Shown here: piece by piece, positions 47,668 through 55,873 of the stretch
Layout of the letters: the number at the start of each line of letters is the position of its first letter
Position numbering within the stretch: the stretch's first letter is position 1
Source: Micromonospora sp. RHAY321
GTDB taxonomy: Bacteria > Actinomycetota > Actinomycetes > Mycobacteriales > Micromonosporaceae
Assembly: GCF_023896955.1 (NCBI RefSeq)
Contig: NZ_JAMHIW010000003.1
Location: forward strand, 124,001 to 188,000
Reading direction: 5' to 3'
Length of the DNA: 64,000 nt
Notes under the pieces: generated by a model
The model's database searches: none
What the model was told of the DNA's origin: nothing
The model's input: only the letters and a program-made list of their open reading frames with translations
Made by a program: the position numbers and the translations under genes

Positions 47668-47701
47668 AAAAGGCCGTCTCCCACACGGGAAACGGCCTTT
47701 T
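47668..47701. terminator. Rho-independent terminator after the deaminase and tRNA-Ala
   Basis: AAAAGGCCGT (47668-47677) pairs with ACGGCCTTTT (47692-47701) around a 14-nt loop. The A/T ends give a U-tract in both directions, so it can end the deaminase transcript and the convergent tRNA-Ala transcript. It is the best classical terminator in the window. Confidence 0.9.
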
Positions 47702-47708
47702 ATCTGGG

Positions 47709-47782
47709 TGGAGCTGAGGGGATTTGAACCCCTGACCCCCTCGATGCGAACGAGGTGCGCTACCAGTCTGCGCCACAGCCCC
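47709..47782 (-). tRNA. tRNA-Ala (anticodon CGC)
   Basis: 74-nt cloverleaf. Acceptor GGGGCTG pairs with CAGCTCC (one G-T); anticodon stem CCTCG/CGAGG encloses TTCGCAT with anticodon CGC; T arm AGGGG-TTCAAAT-CCCCT; discriminator A. CCA is not encoded. It converges with the deaminase gene. Confidence 0.94.
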
Positions 47783-47907
47783 TCCGCCGGCGAACCGGCT
47801 TCGGTCCCACCCGGCTTACACCGGGCGGGCCGGCAGCAAGGCTAACAGGTCGCCGGCCTCCACCGCGAATCCGCCCCCGGCGCGGCGCTCCCCGCGCACG
47901 AAGATCC

Positions 47908-47972
47908 ACTCGGCTTCCCGGAAATCGGGGCATCCAGGACGCCGTGACACCCCGAGATCCAGGAAACCGAGT
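47908..47972. repeat. Intergenic palindromic repeat (GATCAAG-type), copy 2
   Basis: Arms 47908-47930 and 47950-47972 match over 19 of 23 positions around a 19-nt loop; the right arm runs into CCGAGTCGATCAAG (47967-47980), which also occurs at 55703-55716. It lies in the 239-base gap between tRNA-Ala and the Arg-rich membrane protein, where no gene is seen. Confidence 0.55.
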
Positions 47973-48021
47973 CGATCAAGCGCTGAAGCCGGCAGCGCCG
48001 ATCAAGCGCCAGCGCCCGCGA

Positions 48022-48798
48022 TCAGGCGCCGCGGCCGGCCTCGTAGGGGCGGCCGCGCAGCCCACCGGACCGCCGGTACGAGACCGACCCGCCGTTGACC
48101 GCCGCCGGCAGGTCCCCCGGCCGGTCCAGGCCCATGGCGGCTCGGCGTACCCCCTCGCGCTGGGCTGCCAGGCGGCGCTGTGCCTCCCGGCGGGCCGCTG
48201 CCCGGCGGGCCTGCTCGCGGCGGACCTCGGCCTGCCGGGCGGCCAGCCAGGCGGCCTCCCGGGCGCGGGCCCGGCGGCGACGGCGGCCGGCCAGGGCCTG
48301 CCCCCGCAGGTGGATCACGTAGACGGCCAGCAGCAGGAAGGTGACCGAGAAGCCGATCCAGAAGCCGGGGCTGACGAACAGCACGCCGATCAGCTCGACG
48401 ACGTTGAGCAGGAGCAGGGCGGCGAGGACCCGGCGTCGCCGGTACACGGCGGGGGTGTGCTGCCGGCGGGGCGGCGGGCGTCGGCGGGACCGCTTCGGGG
48501 CGGGGGGCACGGCGCGCAGGCGGCCGGAGCGGCGGGCTGCCGGGGGTGCGGAGACCGGCGCGGCCAACACCCCGGTAGTCGCGTTCTCGCTGAGCGTGAT
48601 GGTCAGCGAGCGCGGTGGGTGGACGGGTCGCCGTCCCGGCACAGTGCGGCGTCGCCGGCGGCGCTGGAGCACCCGCGCCGTCGACTGCGCCCGCTCCGCC
48701 ACCAGCCGCTCGGTGGCGTCGTACCGGCGAACGAGCGCCGGGGCCAGGGCGAGCAGGCCGGCGGCGGCGAGGACGGCGAGGAGCACCGAGGTCGGCAC
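48022..48798 (-). CDS. Arg-rich membrane protein (Rv0996-like position)
   Basis: 258 residues. GTG 48798 is chosen because GGGAGG lies 7 bases upstream; frame is open to GTG 48816. One N-terminal helix (PTSVLLAVLAAAGLLALAPALV), a long Arg/Pro-rich stretch (ARVLQRRRRRRTVPGRRPVHP), then two helices (VLAALLLLNVVELIGVLFVSPGFWIG and FSVTFLLLAVYVIHLRG) and a basic helical tail. Follows the rimJ-type gene, as Rv0996 does in Mycobacterium. Function unknown; C-terminal RRRRRARAREAAWLAARQAEVRR may bind nucleic acid or lipid. Confidence 0.8.
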   Translation of the reverse strand: MPTSVLLAVLAAAGLLALAPALVRRYDATERLVAERAQSTARVLQRRRRRRTVPGRRPVHPPRSLTITLSENATTGVLAAPVSAPPAARRSGRLRAVPPAPKRSRRRPPPRRQHTPAVYRRRRVLAALLLLNVVELIGVLFVSPGFWIGFSVTFLLLAVYVIHLRGQALAGRRRRRARAREAAWLAARQAEVRREQARRAAARREAQRRLAAQREGVRRAAMGLDRPGDLPAAVNGGSVSYRRSGGLRGRPYEAGRGA

Positions 48799-48980
48799 CC
48801 TCACCCCTCCCGTCACCGAATTCGGAGCAACCGCCGTCCGACCGCAGGATCTTCCACCGATTGCGCTCGGGTGCGTGGATCGTCCGGACGGGCAGCGCTT
48901 GCCGCAGCTTGCAGTTACTTGAGGTTACGGCGCGCCGACCGGGATGCCGCCGCGCCGCGCCGATCCCGTGCGTGGGACGC

Positions 48981-49631
48981 CTAGCGTGCGGAGGCGCGTA
49001 CGCGGTGCCACCGGGCCAGCAGGCCACCCTCGGCAGCGATCTCCTCACTGGTCATCGCGTATCCGATGTGGTCCCGCCAGGCACCGTCGATGTGCATGTA
49101 GCGCACGTGGTACGACTCCTCGCGGAAGCCCAGCTTCTCCACCACCCGCCGGGACGGCCGGTTCTCCGGCCGGATGTTGACCTCCACGCGGTGCAGCCCG
49201 CCCGGACCGAAGGCGTGGTCCACGGCCAGCGCGAGTGCCGTCGGGATCACCCCCTGGCCGGCGACCCGGGCGTCGACCCAGTAGCCGACGTACCCGGAGC
49301 AGAACGCCCGCCGCACGATGCTGCCCACGTTGAGGTGCCCGACCAGCCGGTCCCGGTCGGCCTCACGCAGGCAGACGGCGAACGGCATACCCTCACCCTC
49401 GCGGGCCGAGCGCCGCTGGTCACGGTGCACCCAGCGGAACGCGGCCGGCGAGTTCAGCTCGTCCCAACTGCCCGGCAGCGACGACTCCCACGGCGCCAGC
49501 CAGGCCCGGTTGGCCCGGCGCACCTCCGACCAGGCCGCGGCGTCGGAGCGCCGGTACGGCCGCAGCAGCACCGGACCGTCGACCAGCACCGTCGGCCAGC
49601 CGGGTGCCCGGGCGGGTCCGAAGAGGCTCAC
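48981..49631 (-). CDS. GNAT-family acetyltransferase (RimJ-like)
   Basis: 216 residues. N-acetyltransferase of the RimJ/RimL type: LLRPYRRSDAAAWSEVRRANRAWLAPWESS, VGHLNVGSIVRRAFCSGYVGYWVDARVAGQGVIPTALALAVDHAF (acetyl-CoA-binding RxxGxG-type AGQGV), and VEVNIRPENRPSRRVVEKLGFRE. Start GTG 49631 follows GGGAG. It follows moeA, as in the Mycobacterium galU-moeA1-rimJ cluster. Substrate may be the N-terminus of a ribosomal protein, not proven. Confidence 0.9.
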   Translation of the reverse strand: MSLFGPARAPGWPTVLVDGPVLLRPYRRSDAAAWSEVRRANRAWLAPWESSLPGSWDELNSPAAFRWVHRDQRRSAREGEGMPFAVCLREADRDRLVGHLNVGSIVRRAFCSGYVGYWVDARVAGQGVIPTALALAVDHAFGPGGLHRVEVNIRPENRPSRRVVEKLGFREESYHVRYMHIDGAWRDHIGYAMTSEEIAAEGGLLARWHRVRASAR

Positions 49632-49740
49632 CCGCACAGTCTCCCGCGCGGGACCGTGTCGTGCGCAAGTGGACCCACCGCACCCATCGCCGGGCGGCTG
49701 GACTCTCTGCACGCCCGGGAGGGGACCGACCGGGACAACC

Positions 49741-51054
49741 TCACCGGCGACGGTCCAGCAGCAGCACGTCCACGGTGGAGCCGGCGGCGGCGGTGGTGAC
49801 TCGCTCGCCGAGCACGAGCAGCCCGTTCGCCTCGGCGAGCCCCGAGAGGGTGAACGGCCCACCGCTGAGCGGCTGCACCGTGTAACCGCCGCCGCGCCGC
49901 TCGGCGACGTGCGCGGGCCGGAACTCGCGCAGCCCGCCCGGGGACGACACGGTCTCCAGCAGGTGTGCCCGCACGCTGGGTCGGAACACCGGCTCGGCGC
50001 CGGCGAGCAGTTGGATGGCCGGGCGGGCCAGCACCTCGAAGCCGATCAGCGCGGCGCCGGGATCGCCGGGCAGGCAGACCACCGGCACCTCCTCGGCGCC
50101 GACCGTGCCGAACCCGAGCGCGGTGCCGGGGTAGAGCGCCACGTCGGTGAAGGTGACCGGCCCGGCCCGGCCGCCCTCGCGGCGGGACAGGATCCGGCGC
50201 ACCATGTCGCCGGGGCCGGTGCCGGTCCCCCCGGTGGTGATGATCAGGTCGGCGCGCAGGGTCTGGTCCTCCAGCAGCCCGCGCAGCCCCTCCGGGTCGT
50301 CGTCGCAGATGCCCACCCGGTACGCCAGCGCGCCCACCTCGGCCGCGGCGGCGGTCAGCGCGTGCGAGTTCGCGTCCACCACCTGCCCCGGCTGGCTGCC
50401 CCGGCCCACGTCGACCAGTTCGTCACCGGTCGCCACGATGACCACCCGCGGGCTGGGCCGGACCACCACGTGCCCGATGCCGGTGGCGGCGAAGACCGCG
50501 ACCAGCGCCGGTGAGACGTACGTGCCGGCCCGGGCGAGCAGCGTGCCGGCGGGCAGTTCCTCACCGGCGCGGCGGACCCCGTACCCCCGCTTGGGGGTGC
50601 GGAAGATCTCCACGGCGGCCATGCCCTGGTCGGTCCACTCGACGGGGACCACCACGTCGGCGGCGACCGGCAGCGGCGCGCCGGCGGCCACCGAGAAGCA
50701 CGAGCCCGGGGTGAGCCGGACGGGCCGCCAGCTCGCCGCGCCGAGGTCGCCGACCACGTTGAGCCGGATGGTCCGACCACCGGGCGTGCCGGAGGGAGCC
50801 GGGACGTAGCTCGGGCCCCGGCCCCCTCCCGAGATGTCCTCCCAGCGGGCCGCGTACCCGTCCACGGCCGCCTGGTCGAAGGCCGGGAAGGCGTGCGGCG
50901 CGACGACGTCCTCGGCGAGGACGTTGCCGTGCGCCTGGGTGAGGTCGAGGTCGAGTGGCGGCAGCGCGCGCAACCTGCGCAGCACGCTGCCCAGGTAGTC
51001 GGCGAGCGGCGTCAACTCGTTCGCGGCCGCCTCGGCGTCGGCCGTCGCGGTCAT
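49741..51054 (-). CDS. moeA: Molybdopterin molybdotransferase
   Basis: 437 residues. Inserts molybdate into molybdopterin. Complete four-domain MoeA: N-terminal LADYLGSVLRRLRALPPLDLDLTQAHGNVLAEDVVAP and FDQAAVDGYAARW, RRAGEELPAGTLL, the MPT-binding TTGGTGTGPGDMVRRIL and VVCLPGDPGAALIGFE, and a C-terminal beta domain. Its ATG overlaps the galU stop (ATGA). A C-terminal leucine/valine-rich strand ends the protein. Confidence 0.95.
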   Translation of the reverse strand: MTATADAEAAANELTPLADYLGSVLRRLRALPPLDLDLTQAHGNVLAEDVVAPHAFPAFDQAAVDGYAARWEDISGGGRGPSYVPAPSGTPGGRTIRLNVVGDLGAASWRPVRLTPGSCFSVAAGAPLPVAADVVVPVEWTDQGMAAVEIFRTPKRGYGVRRAGEELPAGTLLARAGTYVSPALVAVFAATGIGHVVVRPSPRVVIVATGDELVDVGRGSQPGQVVDANSHALTAAAAEVGALAYRVGICDDDPEGLRGLLEDQTLRADLIITTGGTGTGPGDMVRRILSRREGGRAGPVTFTDVALYPGTALGFGTVGAEEVPVVCLPGDPGAALIGFEVLARPAIQLLAGAEPVFRPSVRAHLLETVSSPGGLREFRPAHVAERRGGGYTVQPLSGGPFTLSGLAEANGLLVLGERVTTAAAGSTVDVLLLDRRR

Positions 51055-52013
51055 GTACCAGATCCGCCTGCCGTGTCGGCGTTGACGAAGTCGGCCAGCC
51101 AGGAGCGGAACTCGGCGCCGAGGTCCTCCCGCTCGGCGGCGATCTGCACCACCGTCTGGAGGTAGCCCAGCGGCATCCCGGTGTCGTAGCGGGTGCCCCG
51201 GTAGACGATCGCGTGCACGGGGACGCCCTCGGTGCGCAGCAGCTCCATGGCGTCGGTCAGCTGGATCTCGCCGCCGCTGCCCGGCTTCGTGCGCCGGATC
51301 GCGTCGAAGATCGCGCCCGGCAGCACGTAGCGGCCGAGCACGGCGAGGTTGCTCGGCGCGTCCTCCGGCTGCGGCTTCTCCACCATGCCGGTCACCTTGA
51401 CGACCTCACCGATGTCGGTCAGTTCCGACTCGGCGGGCTCGACGGAGGCGATGCCGTAGCGCTTGGTGTCGGCCGGGTCGACCTCGAAGAAGGCGAGCAC
51501 CACGCCGCCGGTGCGGGCCTGCAGCTCCAGCATCGCCGGCAGCAGCGGCTCGGACGGCTTGACGAACTCGTCGCCGAGCAGCACCGCGAAGGGCTGGTCA
51601 CCGACGTGCGACTCGGCGTACCCGACGGCGTGGCCGAGCCCGAGCTGCTCCGGCTGCCGCACGGTGTAGATCTCGGCGAGCTCGCTGGGGCGGCGCACGG
51701 CGGCGAGCCGCTCGGCGTCACCCTTCTCCTCCAGCCTGGTCTCCAGGTCCGGGCGACGGTCGAAGTGGTCCACCATCGATGTCTTACCCCGACCGGTGAT
51801 CAGCAACACGTCGCCGATGCCGGCCTGGGTGGCCTCCTCGACGATGTACTGCAACACCGGCCGGTCCACCACCGGCAACAGCTCCTTGGGCACGGCCTTC
51901 GTGGCGGGCAGGAACCGGGTGGCGAGTCCGGCGGCCGGGATGACGGCCTTGACCGCCAGGGGACGGCCGGTTGCGGCGACCGTCGATGAGGGGTTCGCTG
52001 AGTGCTCCGACAT
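51051..52013 (-). CDS. galU: UTP-glucose-1-phosphate uridylyltransferase
   Basis: 320 residues. Makes UDP-glucose. The nucleotidyltransferase signature AVIPAAGLATRFLPATKAVPKELLPVVDRP is followed by QYIVEEATQAGI and GLGHAVGYAESHVGDQPFAVLLGDEF. Complete. Translationally coupled to moeA. Together with galE/galK at 8 kb it covers UDP-sugar interconversion. Confidence 0.96.
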   Translation of the reverse strand: MSEHSANPSSTVAATGRPLAVKAVIPAAGLATRFLPATKAVPKELLPVVDRPVLQYIVEEATQAGIGDVLLITGRGKTSMVDHFDRRPDLETRLEEKGDAERLAAVRRPSELAEIYTVRQPEQLGLGHAVGYAESHVGDQPFAVLLGDEFVKPSEPLLPAMLELQARTGGVVLAFFEVDPADTKRYGIASVEPAESELTDIGEVVKVTGMVEKPQPEDAPSNLAVLGRYVLPGAIFDAIRRTKPGSGGEIQLTDAMELLRTEGVPVHAIVYRGTRYDTGMPLGYLQTVVQIAAEREDLGAEFRSWLADFVNADTAGGSGT

Positions 52014-52022
52014 GCCGCGAGA

Positions 52023-54386
52023 CTATCGGCCACGGCTCTGCCGCGGCGGGTGTGGCCCAGAAGACGCGCCGCCGCCCGACCCCGGCGGGGCCGCGTCCGG
52101 GCCGGCCCGGGCCGCGTCCGCGGCGGTGTCCGTCGGGTCATCGGCCAGATCGGGCCCGGCCTGCGCCGACCCCGCCGGCGACGATTCCGGTACGCCCACA
52201 GCCGGCTCCGACCGGGCGTGCCCGCCCGGCTCCCGGGCGACCTGCACGGGCCGGCCGGCGCGCGGCAGCCCGTCGGGTGGACTCACCGCCCCCGCCGGGA
52301 CCGGGATCTCCTGCGTGGGCACGTCCGGGCACACCTCGGCTACCCGGTACGTGTCCCGGCCGGCCGCCTTGGCCGCGTAGAGCGCGTCGTCGGCGGCCTC
52401 CAGCACCTCCCGCCCGTTGCTGCCGTGGTCCGGGTAGACGGCGATGCCCACCGACACGGTCACCACGATCGGCCCCGCGTACGCCTCGACGGCGATCGGC
52501 GTCTCCCGGACCGCGGCGCCCAGCCGCTCCGCCACGATCGCCGCGCCCCGGGCGTCGGTCTCGGGCAGCAGCAGCACGAACTCCTCACCGCCCTGCCGGA
52601 AGGCCAGGTCCACCTCACGGATCTCACCGCGCACCCGCCGGGCGAACTCGGCCAGCACGGTGTCTCCCGCCGCGTGCCCGTACGTGTCGTTGACGTCCTT
52701 GAACCGGTCCAGGTCGAGGGCGAGGACGCTGAGCATCCGGCCGAAGCGGCTGGCCCGTTCCACCTCCCGCCGGATCGACTCACGCAGGTAGCGGTAGTTC
52801 CACAGCCCGGTGAGCGGGTCGGTGAGGGAGAGCCGCTGCGCCTCCTCGTGCACCCGGACGTTGTCCACCGCCACCGCCGCGTGCCCGGCGAAGGTGCGCA
52901 GGGTGACCAGGTCGTCGTCGTCGAACTCGTCGGCGCCCAGCCGGTCGTAGAGGGCCAGCACACCGAGCGCGGCCGCCGGCGCGCCAGCCTCGTCGGCGGG
53001 ACCGGGGGCTGCCCCGACGCCTCCGAGCGGCCCGGCAGGACCGCCCGGGGTGGCCGTCGCGCCACCTGCCGGGGTGGCGAACGGAACGGCGACGTAGGTG
53101 TGGCAGCGCGGCTCACCCGTCGGCGCCTCGGTCGGCTCGACGCGCCCCCGCTGAGGCTCCCCGGTGGCGGCCACCGCACCGACCACCCCGACGCCCACCG
53201 GTACCCGCAGCTCCTGCGGCCCGTCCGCGTCCCCCTCGGGCCAGCGGCCGTCCAGCCCTTCGCTGCACTGCGCGACGAGCACCCCACCGGCCTCCACCAG
53301 CAGCACCGCTCCGGCCCGCGCCCCGGTGGCCGCGATCGCGCTGTGCAGGATCACCCGCAGGATGCGCTGCAGGTCGTGCGTGCTGGCCAGGGTGTCGCCG
53401 AGTACCGCGAGGTGCCCCCGGAGCTGGTCCCGGCTGCTGGTCAGCGCCGCGACGTACGAGCCGGTCTCCCGGGTCATCCGGTTGAACGCGGCGGCAAGCC
53501 GACCCACCTCGTCGCGGCTGCGCACCGGCACCCGGGCGGTGAGGTCACCGTGCGCCACCCGGTCCACCGCACCGGCCAGCTCCACCAGCGGTCGGGTGGT
53601 CACCCGGGCCAGTCGCCAGGCCGTCAGCACGGCGAGCAGCCCGGCCAGCACGACCACGCCGGCCAACGTGGCGTGCAGCCCCGGGGGCCTTTCGCTGGGC
53701 ACCGAGAGCACCAGTGGCAGCGGCTGCCCGGACGACGGGCCGATCCGCCGCACGTAGCGGCCCTCGCTGGTCTCGGTGACCCGCTCGCTGTCGACGGTGC
53801 TGGCGGCGGCCAGCACCGCGTCGCGTACCTCGCGTGATTCGGTGGTGTGGGTGACCCGCGCGGCGCTCGCACCGCCGTCGAGCAGGGTGACCGCCACCCC
53901 GGTCACGGCCGCGAGCCGGGCCACGAAGGCCGGGTCGACCAGCTGCGCGGCGGTGACGGTGCCCAGCGGGACGCCGGCCCGGTCGCGCAGGTCGACGCGG
54001 GCGGCCAGGGCACGGACCGGGCCGGCCGACGCCGGGGTCGGGCCGGCGCAGTCCCGCCAGGGGGTCGACGGCGCGTCGGGTGAGGCGTAGGTGACCCGGC
54101 CGGTCACGTCGGTGATCTGCACCGCGGCGGCCAGCCCCCGACCGACCAGTTGGGCGGCGGCACCGGCCGGGTCGGCGGTGAGGGCCACCGCGTCGGCGGT
54201 GGCGCGCAACTGCTGGCAGAGCGCGTCGACCGAGGTACGCACGGTGGACGCCGCCACCGCCAGGCGCTCGGTGGAGCGGCTGCGGTCCACGGCGGTGACG
54301 ATGGAGGCCACGAAGAACGCGCCGAGCAGGACGGGGCCGAGCACCACCACGAGGAAGGCTGCCGTCAACCGTCCGCGTAGCGTCAC
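52023..54386 (-). CDS. Membrane diguanylate cyclase (HAMP-GAF-GGDEF)
   Basis: 787 residues. Two membrane helices (AAFLVVVLGPVLLGAFFVASIV near the N-terminus and LAGVVVLAGLLAVLTAWRLA at ~215) enclose an extracellular sensor domain of ~180 residues. A HAMP domain (TTRPLVELAGAVDRVAHGDLTARV), a GAF-like domain (~320-490, with a Gly/Pro-rich insertion) and a GGDEF domain follow: LTDPLTGLWNYRYL, LALDLDRFKDVNDTYGHAAGD, RQGGEEFVLLLPE (GGEEF active site) with an upstream RxxD inhibitory site (REVD). The last ~85 residues are Pro/Ala low complexity. Catalytically competent by sequence. Inserted between galU and 5-FCL. Confidence 0.93.
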   Translation of the reverse strand: MTLRGRLTAAFLVVVLGPVLLGAFFVASIVTAVDRSRSTERLAVAASTVRTSVDALCQQLRATADAVALTADPAGAAAQLVGRGLAAAVQITDVTGRVTYASPDAPSTPWRDCAGPTPASAGPVRALAARVDLRDRAGVPLGTVTAAQLVDPAFVARLAAVTGVAVTLLDGGASAARVTHTTESREVRDAVLAAASTVDSERVTETSEGRYVRRIGPSSGQPLPLVLSVPSERPPGLHATLAGVVVLAGLLAVLTAWRLARVTTRPLVELAGAVDRVAHGDLTARVPVRSRDEVGRLAAAFNRMTRETGSYVAALTSSRDQLRGHLAVLGDTLASTHDLQRILRVILHSAIAATGARAGAVLLVEAGGVLVAQCSEGLDGRWPEGDADGPQELRVPVGVGVVGAVAATGEPQRGRVEPTEAPTGEPRCHTYVAVPFATPAGGATATPGGPAGPLGGVGAAPGPADEAGAPAAALGVLALYDRLGADEFDDDDLVTLRTFAGHAAVAVDNVRVHEEAQRLSLTDPLTGLWNYRYLRESIRREVERASRFGRMLSVLALDLDRFKDVNDTYGHAAGDTVLAEFARRVRGEIREVDLAFRQGGEEFVLLLPETDARGAAIVAERLGAAVRETPIAVEAYAGPIVVTVSVGIAVYPDHGSNGREVLEAADDALYAAKAAGRDTYRVAEVCPDVPTQEIPVPAGAVSPPDGLPRAGRPVQVAREPGGHARSEPAVGVPESSPAGSAQAGPDLADDPTDTAADAARAGPDAAPPGSGGGASSGPHPPRQSRGR

Positions 54387-54498
54387 TCGGTCCCCCCGGA
54401 AGTTCCGCCTCCGTTGCTTGCGATGCTGACACAGAGCGACCGTGGTGGAGGCGTTGCGTCAGGAGTGTTGCGTGCCGGATTTTTCTGATGAAGCGGAA

Positions 54499-55149
54499 GT
54501 GACGCGGGTGGCGAAGCGCGACACCCGCGTTGAGCTGCTCGCCCGCCGCCGGGCGCTGACCGGGCCGGCCCGGGCCGCCGCCGCCGGGCGCGTCCAGGCC
54601 GAGCTGGTCGCGCTGGTACGCCGGCTGCGCCCCGGCCGGATGACGGCGTACGTGCCGGTCGGCTCCGAACCGGGCGGGGCTGACCTGCCGGAGGCGCTGC
54701 GGGCGGCACTGCCGGCCGACGCCGAGCTGCTGCTGCCGGTGCTCCGCGACGACCTGGATCTGGACTGGGCCGCCTATACCGGGCCGGACGCTTTGATCGC
54801 CGCCGGCCGGGGTATCCGGGAGCCGGCCGGGCCGCGACTGGGGGTGGCTGCGGTGACCGGCGCGGAGCTGGTGGTCGTACCGGCCCTGGCCGTCGACCGG
54901 CTGGGCCGTCGGCTGGGCCGTGGTGGCGGCTCGTACGACCGGGCGCTGGCCCGGGTGCCCACGGCGACGCTGACCGTGGTGCCGCTGCACGACGGCGAGC
55001 TGGTCGAGGCGCTGCCCGCCGAGCCGCACGACCGACCGGTCCGCGCGGTCGTCACCCCCGCCGACGGGATGCGTACGCTTGACGGCGGCCCGGAGGCGGC
55101 GCATCGTGTCGCGCCCCACACGTCCGCTGGACGAACCCGGGGCGAATGA
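54499..55149 (+). CDS. 5-formyltetrahydrofolate cyclo-ligase
   Basis: 216 residues from GTG 54499 (several other GTG starts are possible from 54442 to 54508). ATP-dependent conversion of 5-formyl-THF to 5,10-methenyl-THF. Motifs: RVELLARRRALTG, MTAYVPVGSEP, and the substrate/ATP loop LGRRLGRGGGSYDRALA. The order with galU matches Mycobacterium Rv0992c/galU except for the diguanylate cyclase between. Divergent from the diguanylate cyclase. Confidence 0.92.
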   Translation: MTRVAKRDTRVELLARRRALTGPARAAAAGRVQAELVALVRRLRPGRMTAYVPVGSEPGGADLPEALRAALPADAELLLPVLRDDLDLDWAAYTGPDALIAAGRGIREPAGPRLGVAAVTGAELVVVPALAVDRLGRRLGRGGGSYDRALARVPTATLTVVPLHDGELVEALPAEPHDRPVRAVVTPADGMRTLDGGPEAAHRVAPHTSAGRTRGE

Positions 55150-55211
55150 CGCACCATTGGCACTCGAACAGGTCGAGTGCCAATTGGCCGAGTCCAGATC
55201 CGGAGGAGAAC

Positions 55212-55601
55212 GTGCCCACGTACCAGTACGCCTGCACCGCGTGCGGTCACCAGCTCGAGGCGGTCCAGTCCTTCTCTGACGAGCCGTTGACCGAGTGCCC
55301 GGCGTGTCAGGGGCGGCTGCGCAAGGTGTTCAACTCCGTCGGCATCGTCTTCAAGGGCTCCGGCTTCTACCGCACCGACTCCCGGGCCTCCGGCTCCGAG
55401 ACGACGGCCGCCGGCACGGCGACCAAGCCGACCAAGTCCGAGTCGTCCTCGGGTGGGGATTCCGGATCGTCCTCGGGTTCCTCGACCGGTTCCTCCTCGT
55501 CGTCGGGGTCGTCGTCCTCGTCGGGATCGTCCTCGTCGGGGTCGTCCTCGTCGGGCGGGTCGAGCGGCGGCAAGGCTCCGGCGGCCAGCTCCGCGTCCTG
55601 A
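55212..55601 (+). CDS. FmdB/Ruc-type zinc-ribbon protein with Ser/Gly tail
   Basis: 129 residues. The N-terminal zinc ribbon is PTYQYACTACGHQLEAVQSFSDEPLTECPACQGRLRKVF with two CxxC pairs; after ~residue 55 the protein is a Ser/Gly/Thr/Lys disordered tail. This matches Mycobacterium Rv0991c (Ruc), a redox-regulated chaperone whose cysteines release zinc under oxidation and which cooperates with DnaK (established for M. tuberculosis). The genomic position next to 5-FCL is also the same. GGAGGAG precedes the GTG. The tail contains a 15-bp tandem repeat. Confidence 0.9.
   Translation: MPTYQYACTACGHQLEAVQSFSDEPLTECPACQGRLRKVFNSVGIVFKGSGFYRTDSRASGSETTAAGTATKPTKSESSSGGDSGSSSGSSTGSSSSSGSSSSSGSSSSGSSSSGGSSGGKAPAASSAS
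55512..55556 (+). repeat. Three tandem 15-bp repeats in the Ruc/FmdB gene
   Basis: Unit TCGTCCTCGTCGGG plus one variable base, repeated three times (55512-55526, 55527-55541, 55542-55556). The unit is five codons, so copy-number change keeps the frame and alters only the length of the Ser/Gly tail. Confidence 0.85.
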
Positions 55602-55634
55602 CCCGCCCGTCCCAGCCCCGCTGGGTCGAGCGTG

Positions 55635-55717
55635 CCTTGATCCACCCGGCTTCATGGATGTCGGCCTGTCCCCGCTTGGCTGACAGCCCAACATCCTTGA
55701 CCCCGAGTCGATCAAGG
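55635..55717. repeat. Intergenic palindromic repeat (GATCAAG-type), copy 3
   Basis: Outer arms CCTTGATC (55635-55642) and GATCAAGG (55710-55717), and an inner stem 55656-55670/55682-55696 with two mismatches. It shares CCGAGTCGATCAAG with the element at 47967-47980. It follows the Ruc-like gene and probably also terminates transcription. Confidence 0.6.
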
Positions 55718-55752
55718 TCGGCGCCATAGCAGGCCGAGCCGACTGGTGGGCG

Positions 55753-55780
55753 TTGTCCACAGGCCGGCCGGTTGTCCACA
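55753..55780 (+). promoter_or_regulatory. Two perfect DnaA-box sequences
   Basis: TTGTCCACA at 55753-55761 and 55772-55780, same orientation, 19 bp apart start to start, in the intergenic region before the SAF-like gene. TTGTCCACA is the preferred actinobacterial DnaA box. No dnaA, dnaN or AT-rich unwinding element is nearby, so this is not oriC; DnaA-dependent control or titration is possible. Confidence 0.5.
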
Positions 55781-55873
55781 GGGCACCGGTCGACGTCCGG
55801 CCGGCCAGGCTGGAACGGCCTAACCTGCCGCCACGGGTGTCGCTGCGACGCCCTGGGCGGGAGGCGGCAGACG

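Noticed and set aside
34741..47782. Genomic island inserted at tRNA-Ala
   Set aside because: The stretch is variable and ends at a tRNA gene, but there is no integrase, no direct repeat of the tRNA 3' end and no mobility gene.
55753..55780. DnaA boxes as replication origin
   Set aside because: Only two boxes, no AT-rich region and no dnaA-dnaN nearby.
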